Source of the DNA: UBA910 sp964369145
Lineage (GTDB): Bacteria; Patescibacteriota; Minisyncoccia; Phycocordibacterales; DATDWN01
Direction of reading: 5' to 3'
Assembly (NCBI GenBank): GCA_964369145.1
Contig: CAYJEE010000023.1
Location: 1-7,953 of the forward strand
Length of the DNA: 7,953 nt
Shown piece by piece: positions 5,280 through 7,953 of this stretch. Both the position numbers and the translations under genes were made by a program. The notes beneath the pieces are model-generated. The model searched no databases. It worked only from the letters and a program-made list of their open reading frames with translations, and had not been told where the DNA came from. How positions within the stretch are numbered: the first letter of the stretch is position 1; each line of letters begins with the position of its first letter.

Positions 5280-6548
5280 ATGTATTCAGAAAGACCTCAA
5301 TCAAGAGGAAATTTTAGACCGTCAACAGGTGGATATCGAGGAGCGCGACCTAGTTTCGGCTCACGTCCATCATTTGGTTCTCGTGGAGGTTCACGATTTG
5401 CACCACGCCGCCAAGCAGGCCGCCGAGGACAGTCAACTTTCAATGATATTTCTCGTTTCGTAAACAAAGCAACAAAAGCTGAGGAAGTGGAGGTATTTGT
5501 ACCTGACCATGCCTTTAGTGATTTTGCGATCCACGAAGCGCTGAAAGCAGTTATTCTTAAAAAAGGGTATACAACTCCGACTCCGATCCAGGACAAGTCA
5601 ATTCCTCACATTTTAGCTGGTCTAGATGTGGTGGGTATTGCAAACACTGGTACGGGGAAAACAGCTGCATTCCTGATCCCTCTCATTCACAAAGTGATGA
5701 TTGGTATTATGGCAAAGCAAAATGAGCAGGTCCTTATCGTCGCTCCGACACGTGAGCTCGCGATTCAAATTGACGCTGAATTTAAAAAATTCACTGACGG
5801 TTTGAACTTGTACTCAGTGTGTGTAGTCGGTGGTGCTCCAATCAACAAACAAATCCGCGAACTCCGTGTACACAATGATTTTATCATTGGTACTCCTGGC
5901 CGTATCAAAGACTTGATGGAGCAGGGATATATAAACCTTTCAAAATTTAACACAATCGTACTCGACGAAGCAGACCGAATGCTTGATATGGGATTTGTGG
6001 GTGATATGCGCTTTATGATGGCTAAAATGCCACAAGTGCGACACACACTCTTCTTCTCAGCGACGCTCTCAAAAGAAATCGAACAGCTTATTGGGGAATT
6101 CCTCAACAATCCTGTCCGAGTGTCTGTAAAGACTCGAGATACGTCAAAAAATATTGACCAAGATGTAGTGCGAACTGCAGGTAAAGACAAGCTCGATGTG
6201 CTTCATGATATTTTGAATCAGCCAGAATGTGACAAAGTCATTATTTTCGGACGAACAAAACATGGAGTAGAACGACTTTCTGAAATGCTTGCAAAACGAG
6301 GTTTCAAAGCCGATGCGATCCATGGTGACAAAAATCACACAGGACGTCAGCGAGCATTAACTAAATTTAAGGAAAACCAGGTGCAGATTCTCGTTGCAAC
6401 AGACGTTGCAGCTCGAGGACTCGACATTCCAAACGTTTCTCATGTGATCAATTACGATCTTCCGTCTACGTACGAAGACTATGTTCACCGAATCGGACGA
6501 ACCGGCCGTGCTGGTAAGCCCGGCAAAGCCTTGACCTTCATCGATTAA
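5280..6548 (+). CDS. DEAD-box ATP-dependent RNA helicase with N-terminal RGG-type tail
   Basis: A 422-aa superfamily 2 RNA helicase that unwinds short RNA duplexes using ATP, probably in ribosome assembly or mRNA turnover. All core motifs are intact: Q motif (GYTTPTPIQ, 96-104), motif I ANTGTGKT (121-128), Ia PTRELA (156-161), GG (184-185), Ib TPGR (205-208), II DEAD (229-232), III SAT (260-262), IV IIFGRT (321-326), V ATDVAARGLD (373-382) and VI HRIGRTGR (403-410). Residues 1-52 form a basic low-complexity tail rich in Arg, Gly, Ser and Phe (GGYRGARPSFGSRPSFGSRG is part of it), a likely disordered RNA-binding region. In most bacterial relatives such a tail is C-terminal; here the protein ends 12 residues after motif VI. 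The ATG at 5280 opens directly into this tail. No Shine-Dalgarno is seen, and a long structured leader precedes the gene. Confidence 0.95.
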   Translation: MYSERPQSRGNFRPSTGGYRGARPSFGSRPSFGSRGGSRFAPRRQAGRRGQSTFNDISRFVNKATKAEEVEVFVPDHAFSDFAIHEALKAVILKKGYTTPTPIQDKSIPHILAGLDVVGIANTGTGKTAAFLIPLIHKVMIGIMAKQNEQVLIVAPTRELAIQIDAEFKKFTDGLNLYSVCVVGGAPINKQIRELRVHNDFIIGTPGRIKDLMEQGYINLSKFNTIVLDEADRMLDMGFVGDMRFMMAKMPQVRHTLFFSATLSKEIEQLIGEFLNNPVRVSVKTRDTSKNIDQDVVRTAGKDKLDVLHDILNQPECDKVIIFGRTKHGVERLSEMLAKRGFKADAIHGDKNHTGRQRALTKFKENQVQILVATDVAARGLDIPNVSHVINYDLPSTYEDYVHRIGRTGRAGKPGKALTFID

Positions 6549-6669
6549 AACTTCCATAACTGGCGAATTTCTTTGTTGCTTCACTATTTTCGCTCCCGCA
6601 ATGTACGATAGTACATTTTGGTCACAAAAATAGCTCGCGCCTCGAACTTCGCTCATTTATGAAAGTTTT
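6547..6669. repeat. Nested palindromic intergenic element (REP/MITE-like)
   Basis: Three concentric inverted repeats share one centre. The outer arms are AAAACTTCCATAACTGGCGAA (6547-6567, differing at three or four positions) against TTCGCTCATTTATGAAAGTTTT (6648-6669). The middle arms are CTATTTT (6584-6590) against AAAATAG (6627-6633). The inner arms are AATGTAC (6600-6606) against GTACATT (6611-6617) around GATA. ATTAA occurs on both sides (6544-6548 and 6672-6676) and could be a target duplication or chance. It begins inside the helicase stop codon and ends 11 nt before a terminator. It has no plausible coding content. A dispersed palindromic repeat or a folded 3' UTR is the likeliest reading. 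Confidence 0.65.
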
Positions 6670-6680
6670 GAATTAAGTTA

Positions 6681-6712
6681 CAGCAAAAAACCGCCTCGGC
6701 GGTTTTTTGCTG
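6681..6712. terminator. Perfect bidirectional intrinsic terminator
   Basis: CAGCAAAAAACCGCC (6681-6695) and GGCGGTTTTTTGCTG (6698-6712) are exact reverse complements separated by TC. The GC core flanked by six A and six T is a classic rho-independent terminator in either direction. It ends the helicase transcript and shields the DUF3298-like gene, whose own promoter lies at 6735. Confidence 0.93.
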
Positions 6713-6734
6713 CTTTTCCTTTTGATTCGGTTCG

Positions 6735-6743
6735 TGGGATAAT
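6735..6743 (+). promoter_or_regulatory. Extended -10 promoter of the DUF3298-like gene
   Basis: TGGGATAAT is an extended -10 (TG, one base, GATAAT) ending 7 nt before the ATG at 6751. No -35 is recognisable at the right distance. The transcript would be leaderless. Confidence 0.6.
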
Positions 6744-6750
6744 AGAGTAT

Positions 6751-7443
6751 ATGCAAAAAATATTCATTGGTTTTTGTTTTGTGCTTCTTGTTGTGCTCGG
6801 TGGCATCTTGTATGTTCGCACAGACAAACTTCAAATCGCGGAGTTTACTACAAACACTATCGAGACGGATTTTTATACTATTTCAGTCACTCAACCAAAA
6901 AATGCAGAAAAGGATTTTCCTGAGATTTTTGAGGTTACCAAAAATGCCATTACAACATTTGAAAAACAATACGGAAATCTGAGTTCAGAAGATATTGAGG
7001 CGCTCGGTCTCGGTGGTGACCGAGTGTATGATTTGCAGATCGATACGACCATTGCGACTTCTTCGAAAACTGTTTCGTATATTATGACTCTCTATGAATT
7101 TACCGGTGGAGCCCATGGTATTACGGCAGTACGTACATTTACGTATGATAAAGACAATAAACTGATTGATGAAAAGAAGCTGTTTGGAGACAATAACTGG
7201 CGACCAGTTGTCTCTGATATTGCCTATGCGTATTTGAAGGAAATATTAAAAGAAAATACAACAGATGAAGCTCTCAAAGAGGGGACCAAACCAGAAGGAG
7301 AAAACCTTTCGACATGGTATCTCAAAGGTGATGATGTGGTGTTTGTATTCGGTCAATATCAAATCGGTGCATATGCTCTCGGTATTCAAGAAGTGTCGAT
7401 ACCAAAAGAGAAATTAGAAGAAGTTTTAATATTTAATAAATAA
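6751..7443 (+). CDS. Membrane-anchored DUF3298 / RsiV-like extracytoplasmic protein
   Basis: A 230-aa protein with an N-terminal signal anchor (IFIGFCFVLLVVLGGILYV, about 4-22) and an otherwise soluble exported domain. The pattern TGGAHG (118-123) followed much later by FGQYQIGAYALG (200-211) and a closing VSIP is characteristic of the DUF3298 domain found in RsiV (an anti-sigma factor that binds lysozyme) and PdaC-type peptidoglycan deacetylases. The preceding region, where the strand pattern includes FYTISVTQP (41-49), resembles the DUF4163 part of such proteins. There is no cytoplasmic anti-sigma domain and no polysaccharide deacetylase domain, so neither role can be assigned; a cell-wall or ligand-binding role outside the cell is inferred. 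The MsrA gene starts 10 nt after its stop. Confidence 0.85.
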   Translation: MQKIFIGFCFVLLVVLGGILYVRTDKLQIAEFTTNTIETDFYTISVTQPKNAEKDFPEIFEVTKNAITTFEKQYGNLSSEDIEALGLGGDRVYDLQIDTTIATSSKTVSYIMTLYEFTGGAHGITAVRTFTYDKDNKLIDEKKLFGDNNWRPVVSDIAYAYLKEILKENTTDEALKEGTKPEGENLSTWYLKGDDVVFVFGQYQIGAYALGIQEVSIPKEKLEEVLIFNK

Positions 7444-7447
7444 TACT
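7442..7447 (+). promoter_or_regulatory. Possible -10 of msrA overlapping the upstream stop codon
   Basis: AATACT (or TAATAC one base earlier) overlaps the TAA at 7441-7443 and ends 6 nt before the ATG at 7454. The spacing equals that of the other leaderless genes, but the hexamer is weaker. Cotranscription with the DUF3298-like gene is equally possible. Confidence 0.4.
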
Positions 7448-7453
7448 AAAACA

Positions 7454-7953
7454 ATGGAGAAAGCTGTATTTGGAGGTGGCTGCTTCTGGTGTACTGAAGC
7501 AGTGTTTAAGATGCTCAAAGGGGTGAGTGAGGTGTACCCTGGCTATGCTGGAGGTACAGTGCCAAACCCGACTTATGAGCAAGTGTGCACTGGAGATACG
7601 GGGCATGCTGAAGTGGTAGTGGTGGAGTATGATCCAGCTCTTATTTCCTACAAAGATTTAATGACTGTCTTTTTTTCAAGCCACAATCCGACAGAAAAAA
7701 ATAGACAGGGTGCAGATGTGGGGACACAATATCGTTCAGTTATTTTCTATACAACAGAAAAACAAAAAGAAGAAGCAGAAAAATATATTGAATTACTCGG
7801 TATAATGGACGATGGGAGACCGATTGTGACAACGGTAGAGCCGTTGACTGAATTCTACAAGGCAGAAAGTTATCATAAAGACTACTATAAAAATCATTCA
7901 AGTGCTGGGTACTGTCAATTAGTCATTGAACCGAAGTTGGAAAAAGTCAGAGA
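7454..7953 (+). CDS. msrA: Peptide methionine sulfoxide reductase MsrA (3' end outside the window)
   Basis: Reduces the S-epimer of methionine sulfoxide in proteins, repairing oxidative damage. The 166 visible residues start MEKAVFGGGCFWCTEAVF, with the catalytic Cys10 in GCFW and a second Cys13. They continue with GYAGG (30-34), the Glu of GHAEVV (Glu53) and HNPTEKNRQGADVGTQYRS (77-95), with conserved Asp88. AESYHKDYYKNH lies at 137-148. Cys154 in GYCQLVIEPKLEK is placed as a resolving cysteine. The family usually runs about 160-180 residues, so only a few are missing; no stop occurs before the window edge. There is no signal peptide, so it is cytoplasmic. HNPT replaces the common HDPT. The start lies 10 nt after the upstream stop and lacks a Shine-Dalgarno. 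No MsrB domain is visible. Confidence 0.95.
   Translation, partial: MEKAVFGGGCFWCTEAVFKMLKGVSEVYPGYAGGTVPNPTYEQVCTGDTGHAEVVVVEYDPALISYKDLMTVFFSSHNPTEKNRQGADVGTQYRSVIFYTTEKQKEEAEKYIELLGIMDDGRPIVTTVEPLTEFYKAESYHKDYYKNHSSAGYCQLVIEPKLEKVR

Noticed and set aside
6547..6669. Insertion sequence or integron attC site
   Set aside because: No transposase, integrase or recombination core sequence is present; only the palindromic structure is supported.
1..7953. CRISPR array, tRNA, rRNA or toxin-antitoxin pair
   Set aside because: No spaced direct repeats, cloverleaf or rRNA sequence was seen, and the small genes lack toxin or antitoxin motifs.

Overview
The window looks like a piece of a metagenome-assembled genome from the Candidate Phyla Radiation (Patescibacteria), most likely a Parcubacteria-type lineage. 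This is inferred from several traits seen together: short genes, moderate GC with heavy use of CTC leucine codons, almost no Shine-Dalgarno sequences, -10 boxes sitting 4-8 nt before start codons (leaderless transcription), and small single-pass anchored proteins with Gmad2-like or DUF3298-like domains. No rRNA or other phylogenetic marker is present, so the assignment is moderate in confidence. A run of exactly 100 N (4369-4468) marks a scaffold join.

Layout. Positions 18-3216 carry two plus-strand genes: an FAD-linked oxidase (GlcD / D-lactate dehydrogenase type) and an ABC-F ATPase. A strong bidirectional terminator (3243-3278) separates the ABC-F gene from a convergent small basic, charged protein (3283-3594, minus). 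That gene is divergent from an uncharacterised 168-aa protein with very distinctive Trp/Tyr/Cys/Arg motifs (3638-4144), which is followed 12 nt later by an ORF crossing the N gap. Its left part is the start of an anchored Gmad2-like protein and its right part is the C-terminal half of a staphylococcal-nuclease-like protein. A minus-strand four-helix membrane protein (4722-5027) has its own terminator, and its promoter lies back-to-back with that of a DEAD-box RNA helicase (5280-6548).

The helicase gene has the only long leader in the window (about 164 nt), and the leader is rich in inverted repeats. Its 3' end runs into a 123-bp nested palindromic element (6547-6669) and then a perfect 15-bp-arm bidirectional terminator (6681-6712). 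The window closes with a DUF3298/RsiV-like anchored protein (6751-7443) and a methionine sulfoxide reductase A gene cut by the window edge (7454-7953).

The genes do not form one obvious pathway. They are mostly separate transcription units: redox metabolism and repair (FAD oxidase, MsrA), translation and RNA remodelling (ABC-F, DEAD-box helicase), and cell-envelope or secreted proteins (gap-spanning ORF, membrane protein, DUF3298 protein). I see no CRISPR array, tRNA, rRNA, transposase or phage gene. The least explained elements are the helicase leader, the nested palindrome, the 168-aa family and the small basic protein.
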